A DNA stretch of 64,000 nucleotides from Deltaproteobacteria bacterium (lineage in GTDB: Bacteria > Desulfobacterota > Binatia > UBA1149 > SPBQ01), in assembly GCA_029262375.1 (NCBI GenBank), contig JAJCZM010000038.1:62001-126000 (forward strand), written 5' to 3'. Positions within the stretch are counted from its first letter, which is position 1, and each line of letters opens with the position of its first letter. The position numbers and the translations under genes were made by a program. Shown here in pieces: positions 9,852 through 16,499 of the stretch. The notes beneath the pieces were generated by a model that saw nothing but the letters and a program-made list of their open reading frames with translations, was not told the DNA's origin and ran no database searches.

Positions 9852-10634
9852 ATGCAACTGAAAGACAAGGTCGCGATCATCACCGGTGGCGGCAGCGGCA
9901 TCGGCATCGCCTACTGCGAGCGCTTCCTAGCTGAAGGAGCCAAAGTCATGATCGCCGACATCGGCGATCAACAGGGCCAAGCGACCGCCGACCGTCTGGC
10001 CTCGAAGGGCGAGATCGCCTTCCAGCACACCGACATCGCCGACGAGGACTCCGTACGCGCCTGCGTGGCGGCCACCATCGAGCGCTTCGGCACCATCGAC
10101 ATACTGCTCAACAACGCCGCTATCTACGGCGACTACAACCCGCTCGACAACAGCCTCGCCTATGTGAAACAGGTCTTCGACGTCAACGTCCACGGCCAAT
10201 GGCTCATGGCGAAACACGTCGCACCGATCATGGTAGAGAAGAGGCGCGGGCGCATCATCAACATCGCGTCGATAGCCGGGTTCATTCATCAGCTCGGCGC
10301 GTTCGCGACGGATCCGAACAACTTCGAGCTAGGCGGTTATGCCTACCAGCACTCGAAGTTCTCGGTGATCGGCCTCACCCGCCACATGGCGGGACAGCTA
10401 GGGCAGTTCGGCGTGACGGCGAATTGCATTGCGCCCGGCCTGGTGATGACTGAAGCCACCGAAGTTCAAGTGCCTGGAGACTTCCAACCGATGTTCGCCG
10501 ACATGTCGGCAACCAAGTCGAACACACAGCCCGAAGACATGGTTGGTCCGGCGGTGTTCTTCGCCGGCGATGACTCACAAATGGTCAACGGCCAGCTACT
10601 GTGCGTCGACGGCGGCAACATCATGCCGGTCTAG
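9852..10634 (+). CDS. Short-chain dehydrogenase/reductase (SDR) family oxidoreductase
   Basis: This 260-residue classical SDR has a Rossmann fold. Visible features are the cofactor motif TGGGSGIG (residues 11-18), the structural NNAAIYG, and the catalytic Ser (NIASIAG) and Tyr-Lys pair in YQHSK. The ending is the standard ADDSQMVNGQLLCVDGG. The SD is GGAG in caGGAGaccagaccATG. The first acidic position after the glycine motif (IADIGD) suggests NAD over NADP. The substrate is unknown. No operon partner is apparent; the next gene is convergent and overlaps the 3' end by 39 bp. Confidence 0.93.
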   Translation: MQLKDKVAIITGGGSGIGIAYCERFLAEGAKVMIADIGDQQGQATADRLASKGEIAFQHTDIADEDSVRACVAATIERFGTIDILLNNAAIYGDYNPLDNSLAYVKQVFDVNVHGQWLMAKHVAPIMVEKRRGRIINIASIAGFIHQLGAFATDPNNFELGGYAYQHSKFSVIGLTRHMAGQLGQFGVTANCIAPGLVMTEATEVQVPGDFQPMFADMSATKSNTQPEDMVGPAVFFAGDDSQMVNGQLLCVDGGNIMPV

Positions 10635-10865
10635 GGTGCGCGAGGAGCCGCAGCTGAAGACTGCGTCGAGGGAACTGTCGAGCGCGCGGCTGATCAGCAG
10701 TGCATCGCGAATGCTCGGGCGTAGGCGCCCGTTCTTGATGCGGTTGAGTCGCGAACGTGTGATGCCCGCCTTTCGTGCGAGCTCTCCATCGGACATGCCG
10801 AGTTCGTATGCCAAACGTGAGATTGCGTTAGTGGGAACTTGCCTGGATTCCATCATGTCAATCAT
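10596..10865 (-). CDS. Small XRE-family helix-turn-helix protein
   Basis: This 89-residue protein is essentially one Cro/C1-type HTH: ELGMSDGELARKAGITRSRLNRIKNG followed by a RPSIRDALLISRALDSSLDAVF helix pair. It resembles the next upstream small HTH protein in layout, and the two are probably paralogues. It is read towards the SDR gene and overlaps its end by 39 bp. The last residues (RHDVAAVDAQ) are the reverse reading of the SDR tail and may have been gained by stop-codon loss. DNA target and partner are unknown; no toxin gene lies beside it. Confidence 0.72.
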   Translation of the reverse strand: MIDMMESRQVPTNAISRLAYELGMSDGELARKAGITRSRLNRIKNGRLRPSIRDALLISRALDSSLDAVFSCGSSRTLDRHDVAAVDAQ

Positions 10866-10970
10866 TCGGGTCGCGACGCGAACGTCGCATCCCCGCCTCC
10901 TATCGTCATCGTGTAGTTCGAGAATGCTTCACGTGCTTAGCCTGTCTATCCTCCCGGCGTCTCATGGCCC

Positions 10971-11255
10971 CTACGCTCGCCAACCGTAGGCTTCGGACAC
11001 TGCCGCGTGCTGCGCGGTGAACTGCTCTTCCGTCGGCTCGTCCAAGACGAACACACTCTCCACCGGTAATCCCAGTGCCGAGGAGACCGCGACTGCCTCT
11101 GCAAGACAGACGTTGCCTCGCCCGCGCGAGATCCGACGCAGCATCGAGTACGACACGTCGGCCGTACGAGAAATCTGCAGCAGAGATACTCCCGAGTCGC
11201 GCGCAGCTTGTCGCACGCGGTTTACTACTTTCACTGAGTTGCTTCGTTGCGCCAT
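10971..11255 (-). CDS. Small XRE-family helix-turn-helix protein (second copy)
   Basis: This 94-residue Cro/C1-like protein has RDSGVSLLQISRTADVSYSMLRRISRGRG as helix-turn-helix, then a CLAEAVAVSSALGLPVESVFVL helix pair and an acidic tail. It shares the spacing and the SxxLxRIxxGR...AxxxSxALxxxxxxVF pattern of the HTH gene downstream (10596-10865). A GCCTC/GAGGC inverted repeat at 11296-11312 lies 41 bp upstream of the start and is a candidate operator. Role unknown, perhaps a local regulator or a domesticated antitoxin-like repressor. Confidence 0.75.
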   Translation of the reverse strand: MAQRSNSVKVVNRVRQAARDSGVSLLQISRTADVSYSMLRRISRGRGNVCLAEAVAVSSALGLPVESVFVLDEPTEEQFTAQHAAVSEAYGWRA

Positions 11256-12170
11256 ATCGATTGCCTTCCTTGCTCCGTTGCTTCGTCGTTCGAACGCCTC
11301 GGTAACGGAGGCGATGCTACTCCGGAGTTTCGCACGTTCTCAATACGCTAACGCCCGACGCACGGCCTCGCGCGAAGAAACTTAGATAGCGCTACCTATG
11401 CGCGAACTGGGTTTCGCCAAATCTTGACGCCTCACCACCACGAACGGGGGGCGAAAAATTAATGGACATTAATCTGGCCGAAACGGCGCATCGCGGCACG
11501 GCTATGCGCATATGCAGCGCACGCGAGTCCGACAGTGGACGCCTCACGCAACTGCGGTCGCAGTGAGATACGAGAACGTGAACCGCTAGCGAGTATGTGT
11601 GCAGCGTCACTACTGCAGCGCGATGCGCACCAACGGACGTCACCCGACGACGTGCCCGAGCGACAAGCGATGCGTGCGCGCAAAGCCATGCGCACACGGT
11701 TCGTTCTAGCGACGATAAGAGCGAACACAGTCGACAGGTTCACCCAACGGGTTGACCGCAAGCCGCACACCGTAAGAGCGCAACGCGCCATGCATCGCAA
11801 CGCGCGCGTCGCACGGCGCGTGCCGAGCACGCCGAGCACGCTGAAGTCGCTGGACTCGCTGAAAATGCCGTGCGTGATGAACGAGGTGACCGTGTCGCCG
11901 GCTGCTGTACACGCTGTAAGCGAACGCCTGCGCGCGACGTCCAACCGACAAGGTCAAACGGCCGATATTGCGCATTCGGTCGCGACGGAACGGTGTGCGC
12001 AAAACAGAACACCGAAGTTGACGGCAAGTGCCCTGTCCCGGATTCTATCAATGCCCAATGCGTCGGGTAGAGCGCGGCCGAGAGGCCGCAAGGAAATGGG
12101 CGGAATGGACGGAACGAGTGGAATGCGCATGATGCGGGTAACCCCTTACCGACGACCGGACACGGCTGCT

Positions 12171-12503
12171 CGCCACACTTGCCACGCTTACGACGCTTAC
12201 GATTGGACCGACTTCGAATCCGATACCTCCCTTCTCGGAGCGGTCTTCCAGGGCGGTGGCAGCATCAAGGGTCTCGGGCGACACGCTGCTGCCGCCCTAC
12301 AATTCACCAGCGGCCGGTTACTCGACGCCAACGTCTCACCGACCGCAGATCGAAGTCCGGCAGAACTAAGTCCGACGAATCGAAGTCCGGCAAATCGAAG
12401 TCCGGTTGGAAACGCCGTGGGTCGAGAAACGGTCGACCCATTCCGCAGCAACGGCAGTTTTCCGCGCGTTAGCCTCCGACACGCAATCCCGACCGGACTC
12501 TAA
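12171..12503 (+). pseudogene. Probable 3' remnant of an exported protein gene with a LLxxxxxGGGxxxxLGRHAxAAL domain end
   Basis: In the frame that stops at 12501-12503, the translation contains SLLGAVFQGGG, then SIKGLGRHAAAALQF. This resembles the end of a domain common in exported proteins of unknown function in bacteria with complex secretomes, where TLL-x-AL-x-GGGG-x-ALGRHAVAALLNA is typical and usually follows a CTPGYWK block. No such block or signal peptide is found upstream in this frame. A short Ser-Pro repeat follows, and the stop codon directly abuts a strong terminator. So this is either a decayed gene or a frameshifted one. The domain similarity is from memory. Confidence 0.35.
12349..12408. 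repeat. Four tandem copies of a 15-bp unit
   Basis: The unit is ATCGAAGTCCGGCAG with variants. Copies are at 12349-12363, 12364-12378 (most diverged), 12379-12393 and 12394-12408. In the frame of the remnant above it encodes a five-residue repeat of the RSPAN type. Confidence 0.85.
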
Positions 12504-12540
12504 CGTGGCGCATCCACCGGCAGGATGCGCCACGTTTTTT
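12502..12540 (+). terminator. Strong intrinsic terminator
   Basis: The 14-bp perfect stem AACGTGGCGCATCC / GGATGCGCCACGTT (12502-12515 and 12523-12536) with a 7-nt loop is followed by an uninterrupted T-run to 12540. It is the best intrinsic terminator in the window. It reads + and closes the degenerate stretch rather than any intact gene. Confidence 0.92.
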
Positions 12541-12659
12541 CTTGCCTCGCCTCTCCCAATCCAGATTTTCCTGGCCCCCTAGTCGTATTACCCCTTGCGC
12601 GCTGTCATCATTCGCGACGGTCCGGGGTCAGCAATGCCCGGCCGCGGAGGATCGATCAC

Positions 12660-13049
12660 ATGACCACTGACCTATGGATGCTCGTTTACACAGCGCTTTT
12701 CATGACTCTCTGGACCAGCGTGGTGCTCACCGGCCGCCTCATGACACCGGGCGGCGTGCCTTGGGCTTTCGGCAACCGCGAAGACTCACTCGAAGTACCG
12801 GACTGGACCGGCCGTGCGGAGCGCGCGCATCGCAATATGGTAGAGAACATCGGCCCTTTCGCTGTGCTCGTCATCGCCGCCCATCTCAGCGGCGCCGCTA
12901 ACGAGACGACCGCGCTGGGCGCAACCATCTTCTTCTGGGCGCGAATCGCTCACGCACTCGTATACACGGCCGGGATCTCGGTCGTGCGCACGATCGTATT
13001 CTTCGTCGGCGCCGCCGGCGAAATAATGATTCTACTGCAGCTGTTCTAG
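12660..13049 (+). CDS. MAPEG family membrane protein
   Basis: This is a small membrane protein of 129 residues with four hydrophobic segments (about 5-24, 58-80, 85-106 and 110-128). The family (membrane-associated proteins in eicosanoid and glutathione metabolism) is marked by RAERAHRNMVENIGPFAVLV and by RIAHALVYTAGI, which carries the conserved Arg-x-x-His of the glutathione site region. The ATG at 12660 has GGAGG 9 bp upstream, which decides the start over an in-frame ATG at 12525 that lies inside the terminator. Likely membrane-bound glutathione transferase or peroxidase-like detoxification; not specific. Confidence 0.88.
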   Translation: MTTDLWMLVYTALFMTLWTSVVLTGRLMTPGGVPWAFGNREDSLEVPDWTGRAERAHRNMVENIGPFAVLVIAAHLSGAANETTALGATIFFWARIAHALVYTAGISVVRTIVFFVGAAGEIMILLQLF

Positions 13050-13078
13050 GCAGCACTGAAACTTAGGAAAACTTCCGT

Positions 13079-13954
13079 ATGAAACTCGTCACGTTCACCC
13101 ACTCAGGAACGACTCGCATCGGCATCGTCCGCGACGATGCCGTCGTAGATCTCGCTGTCGCAGCTCCGGGCCTTCCCACCGAAATGTGTGCGTTTCTCGC
13201 AGCCGGCGACAACGCACTCGACGTAGCGCGAACGGCCGCAGATAGCGGAGACGGCCAAGTCGCCCTGACCGACGTCCAACTCGAGGCGCCCGTACTTCGA
13301 CCACCGAAGATTCTTGCGGCGGGCTTGAACTACAAAGATCACATCGCCGAGACCGGTATGGACGCGCCGAAGATTCCGATCTTCTTCAACAAACAGTCCA
13401 CCTCCGTCACCGGGATCGGCAAGCCCGTGCACCGGCCGCTAGAATCCGAGATGCTCGACTACGAAGGCGAGTTGGGCGTAGTCATCGGCAAACGATGCCG
13501 CCGCGTACCGAAAGAACGCGCTAACGAGGTGATCGCAGGCTACACGATCGTCAACGATGTCAGCGTACGAGACTGGCAGCTTCGCGTACCGACGATGACG
13601 ATGGGCAAGTCATGGGACACCCACTGCCCGATGGGGCCCTATCTGGTTACGCCCGACGAAGTGGGCGACCCGCACGCGCTCGACCTCAAGACGGAGGTCA
13701 ACGGCGAGATTCGACAAAGCACGAACACGCGCGAGCTACTCTTCGACTGCTTCGATCTGATCGAACATCTGTCGACGGCCTTTACGCTCGAACCCGGCGA
13801 TCTGATATCGACCGGCACATGCGGCGGTGTCGCCGTCGCCATGCAACCGCCAAACTGGATGAAGGCGGGTGACAGTGTATGCGTGACCATAGAGAGACTC
13901 GGAGCGCTGGAGAATCCGATCATCGACGATCCCACCGTCACATGGATCGGATAG
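13079..13954 (+). CDS. Fumarylacetoacetate hydrolase (FAH) family protein
   Basis: This 291-residue protein has the FAH catalytic fold. Features are AAGLNYKDHIAETG, the metal-binding Glu-x-Glu in LDYEGELGVVIG, VNDVSVRDWQ (Asp ligand), and GDLISTGTCGGVA at the active-site lid. The layout (short N-terminal domain, then the hydrolase/isomerase domain) fits bacterial 2-hydroxyhepta-2,4-diene-1,7-dioate isomerase or acylpyruvase type members, acting in meta-cleavage of aromatics. It is followed 59 bp downstream by a VOC-family gene with extradiol-dioxygenase-like features, which supports an aromatic ring-cleavage context. Substrate not determined. Confidence 0.9.
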   Translation: MKLVTFTHSGTTRIGIVRDDAVVDLAVAAPGLPTEMCAFLAAGDNALDVARTAADSGDGQVALTDVQLEAPVLRPPKILAAGLNYKDHIAETGMDAPKIPIFFNKQSTSVTGIGKPVHRPLESEMLDYEGELGVVIGKRCRRVPKERANEVIAGYTIVNDVSVRDWQLRVPTMTMGKSWDTHCPMGPYLVTPDEVGDPHALDLKTEVNGEIRQSTNTRELLFDCFDLIEHLSTAFTLEPGDLISTGTCGGVAVAMQPPNWMKAGDSVCVTIERLGALENPIIDDPTVTWIG

Positions 13955-13966
13955 CCTACACCCGTC

Positions 13967-14000
13967 TAGCCAACTAGCGAGTTAACCAGTTAGCCAGTTA
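13967..14000. repeat. Short imperfect repeat in the FAH-VOC spacer
   Basis: The sequence repeats TAGCCA, AACTAG and CCAGTTA-like words (CCAGTTA at 13986-13992 and again at 13994-14000) in a 34-bp AT-richer patch just before the VOC gene leader. Function unknown; it may be replication slippage. Confidence 0.6.
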
Positions 14001-14013
14001 TGCAGGAATCGAA

Positions 14014-14946
14014 ATGAGCGAGCCCATCACAAAGGTAAAGGATGTCATGTTCCCGCGTTTCACCGCGCCGGATCTCGACGTCGTTGAAACTTTTCTAACC
14101 GATTTCGGCATGCAACGCGCCGCTCGGACGGACACGGCCCTCTACATGCGAGGCGTGGGGAGCGATCACCACGTACACGTGACGGAGCTGGGCGATCCGG
14201 GATTCACCGGTATCGCGTTCACCGCACGAAGCGCCGAAGACCTCGAGACATTGGCAGCGGCCGAAGGCTTGAGCGTCGAACCGACGGGCGAACCCGGCGG
14301 CGGCAGCAAAGTGACGCTCACCGATCCCGACGGTTTTCGCATCGAACTGGTACACGGCATCGAAGAACTCCCCGAGATTCCTATCGATGCTCCACAATTC
14401 GTCAACGACGCGTACGCCAAGCCGCGGCTGGGGATTGAAAAGCGTATCCGCGCAGATCACTCGCACGTGAAGCGCTGTGGTCACGTCGTCGTAAACGTCA
14501 CCGATTTTCGCAGGAGCGAGTCCTGGTACAAACAGCGCTTCGGCTTTCTCAGCTCAGATGAAATCTACCTCGGCGACGAGAACCTGGTGGTCGCGGCCTT
14601 CATGCGCTGCGACATGGGCCCCGATACGTACGTAGACCACCACACCTTCCTTTGTCTTGGCGCCGGCAAGCCTGAGTTCAATCACGCCGCCTGGGAGGTC
14701 TGCGACCTCGACGACCTCATGCGCGGACACGACCGCCTGGTCGAGAAAGAGTACGAACACGCGTGGGGCGTTGGTCGGCACATACTCGGCAGTCAGATCT
14801 TCGACTACTGGCGCGACCCCTGGGGACGGACCCACGAACATTGGATCGACGGCGACATGTTCACCTCGGAGAAACCGACGGTGAAATATCCCGCCGAATC
14901 CGCGCTGAACTGCCAATGGGGTCAACCGGCGCCGCCGGATTTCTGA
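14014..14946 (+). CDS. VOC family protein, extradiol-dioxygenase-like
   Basis: This 310-residue protein has two vicinal-oxygen-chelate modules. The first (about 10-120) lacks clear metal ligands. The second (about 150-290) has KRCGHVVVNV (first His), FNHAAWEV (second His) and THEHWIDG (Glu), the 2-His-1-Glu pattern of type I extradiol dioxygenases. It likely cleaves a catechol-like ring next to the hydroxyls. It follows a FAH-family gene (59-bp spacer), so the two may act one after the other on a ring-cleavage product. Natural substrate unknown. Confidence 0.87.
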   Translation: MSEPITKVKDVMFPRFTAPDLDVVETFLTDFGMQRAARTDTALYMRGVGSDHHVHVTELGDPGFTGIAFTARSAEDLETLAAAEGLSVEPTGEPGGGSKVTLTDPDGFRIELVHGIEELPEIPIDAPQFVNDAYAKPRLGIEKRIRADHSHVKRCGHVVVNVTDFRRSESWYKQRFGFLSSDEIYLGDENLVVAAFMRCDMGPDTYVDHHTFLCLGAGKPEFNHAAWEVCDLDDLMRGHDRLVEKEYEHAWGVGRHILGSQIFDYWRDPWGRTHEHWIDGDMFTSEKPTVKYPAESALNCQWGQPAPPDF

Positions 14947-15037
14947 CGCACGGTGCGAACCGTGCGAAGGCTACGAATGTCACGCGCGACGAGCTCCGAA
15001 TGGAGCGTCGATCGGCCGTGCCTGCTAGACTGATCAA

Positions 15038-15496
15038 GTGACGGAAGCACTCAACTACTGGCTCCTTCAAACCATCGCGATGGGCGCCACCGCCCTTCTC
15101 ATCCCCGGACTTCGCATCACGGGAATCTTCGGTGCACTGAAAATCGTGGCGGCCCTCGCCTTTCTCAACGCCACGTTGTGGGACGCCGCACTATTCTTCA
15201 GTCTCCCCGACGGATTGAGCACCCAGGCGGCGCTACTGCTGGTCGTCAATGGGGTGATCTTCTGGCTACTCGTAAAAGCGCTCGACGGCATCGAGATCGA
15301 AGGATTCCTACCCGCCGTCCTCGCCCCCGTCGTGTTCACGGGTCTGAGTCTCGTGATCGACCAGTACGGCCATCTGGTCGACTGGGGAATGATCTACGAG
15401 AAGGCGGTCACTGCAATCGACGCACTACGTGTGGAACTCGGCGGCGAGCCGAGCGAGTTGCCCTTCCTCGATCCACCGGCCGAAACCATCGAGTAA
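15038..15496 (+). CDS. Phage holin family (superfamily IV) membrane protein
   Basis: This 152-residue protein starts at GTG. It has four transmembrane segments (about 7-25, 30-52, 60-82 and 90-110) followed by a hydrophilic C-terminal third. IPGLRITGIFGALKIVAALAFLN is the typical beginning of the Mycobacterium-type 4-TM holin-like family (PF04020). Despite the family name these are chromosomal membrane proteins in many bacteria and no phage genes are nearby. Role unknown. Confidence 0.8.
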   Translation: MTEALNYWLLQTIAMGATALLIPGLRITGIFGALKIVAALAFLNATLWDAALFFSLPDGLSTQAALLLVVNGVIFWLLVKALDGIEIEGFLPAVLAPVVFTGLSLVIDQYGHLVDWGMIYEKAVTAIDALRVELGGEPSELPFLDPPAETIE

Positions 15497-15506
15497 CGAA
15501 GCGCGA

Positions 15507-16499
15507 CTATTGGGACGTCGCGTCCGTCGTTTTCTTCACAAAGTCAGCGGCCTTCTTCGTCAACGCTTGTTCGGCCGCATGCTTCGCGATCGTAACGACG
15601 TGATCATGGTTCGCGGCCTTCGCGTAATACGAACGCTCGTCCGCCGCCGCGCCGACGGCGTAGCTCACAGAACCGCTACCGTCTTCCTCACTCTCCCACT
15701 TGATCGTCACCTGCGCGCCCTTCCCAACCTGCGCGTCGGCGTCCAATCCGTAGGAAGGCTTGATCTCGCCGCCAACCGGCGCGTGCAGACTGATCCGGGT
15801 CAGTGAATTGATCATGCTGCCGACCGCGGCGGCGTCTTGCTCGGCGCCCGGCGGCAGCTCAGCCAACGCCCATCCTGCGTCCGACTTGGAGAAGCTGAGC
15901 GTGCCATGCTCGTTGCGCAGGGTTATCTCCGTGGCGGTTTGACGATCTACATCGACATAGCCGATCTCGATGTAGTTGCGCGCATCGGCGCGCAGGTTCC
16001 ACACGCCCAGATCTTTGGTAACGAACACGTCATCGCCGTCATCCACCCGCACGTGAGAACTCTGTCGTGCGCCTCGGCCGAATACGAGTGCATGCTCGCC
16101 CCCCGCTGCGTCGACCGACACGCGACGTCCGTAACTGCGGGCACCGACACCGAGCGCCTCATGATTCGCACGGCGACTTGCAATCGCACGCCCAACTTTC
16201 ATTTCGGCCAGTTTGCCCGCGATCGCGTCGACCTTGTCGGCTACCGCGGGATAGTCGCCCGCCGATGCGACGACCCAGCCGCCGTCCACTCGGGCAAGCC
16301 GAACCGCGTCGGGAGCTGCACCATCGGGCTTCTGCTCCCCGATGATGCTGATGGTCGAGATGTCAGCGGCCATGAAGTCGAACGCAGCAGAAACACCTTC
16401 GCCACCACTCGATGTCGCCGCGCCGCCCGACCAGGTGAACAGGGCCAACACGGCCTGTATCGCCAAAACCCCGGCGAGAATGCCATGAGTGCGCTTCAT
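15507..16499 (-). CDS. DUF4340 domain-containing protein (Gld-type ABC transporter accessory)
   Basis: This 330-residue protein has one N-terminal transmembrane or signal segment (GVLAIQAVLALFTW) and a large extracytoplasmic part with the DUF4340 beta repeats: an FGRGARQSSHVRV strand pair and DVFVTKDLGVWNLRADARNYIE, which describes the usual repeated module of this family. Members stand beside GldF/GldG-type ABC systems, as here. The start overlaps the end of the upstream permease gene by 4 bp (ATGA), so it is translationally coupled. It is likely the exported partner of the ABC complex at the inner membrane. The precise substrate of the system is not known. Confidence 0.85.
   Translation of the reverse strand: MKRTHGILAGVLAIQAVLALFTWSGGAATSSGGEGVSAAFDFMAADISTISIIGEQKPDGAAPDAVRLARVDGGWVVASAGDYPAVADKVDAIAGKLAEMKVGRAIASRRANHEALGVGARSYGRRVSVDAAGGEHALVFGRGARQSSHVRVDDGDDVFVTKDLGVWNLRADARNYIEIGYVDVDRQTATEITLRNEHGTLSFSKSDAGWALAELPPGAEQDAAAVGSMINSLTRISLHAPVGGEIKPSYGLDADAQVGKGAQVTIKWESEEDGSGSVSYAVGAAADERSYYAKAANHDHVVTIAKHAAEQALTKKAADFVKKTTDATSQ

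Larger units (their letters stand above)
11256..12659. other. Long stretch without an intact recognisable gene (about 1.4 kb)
   Basis: This stretch holds overlapping Arg-rich ORFs on both strands that match nothing I know. The longest, 11535-12503 (+), is open for 322 codons, but its first 200 residues have the composition of chance translation. Landmarks are an AT-rich ATTAAT-GGAC-ATTAAT palindrome (11458-11473), GCGGCC-GAGA-GGCCGC (about 12075-12090), a protein-domain remnant (12171 onward), a 4 x 15 bp tandem repeat and a strong terminator. I read it as a decayed gene region with a still intact 3' transcription signal. The MAPEG leader starts after the terminator. Confidence 0.5.

Noticed and set aside
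11535..12100. First 190 codons of the 322-codon plus-strand frame before the terminator
   Set aside because: Arg/Met/Thr-rich without any fold signature and with overlapping open frames on the opposite strand. Only the last part from about 12171 looks like former coding sequence.
12349..12408. CRISPR or integron repeat array
   Set aside because: The 15-bp units are contiguous without spacers and keep a reading frame; it is a simple tandem repeat.
15038..15496. Prophage, suggested by a holin-family gene
   Set aside because: No other phage gene, integrase or attachment site is near. The 4-TM holin-like family is common in chromosomes.
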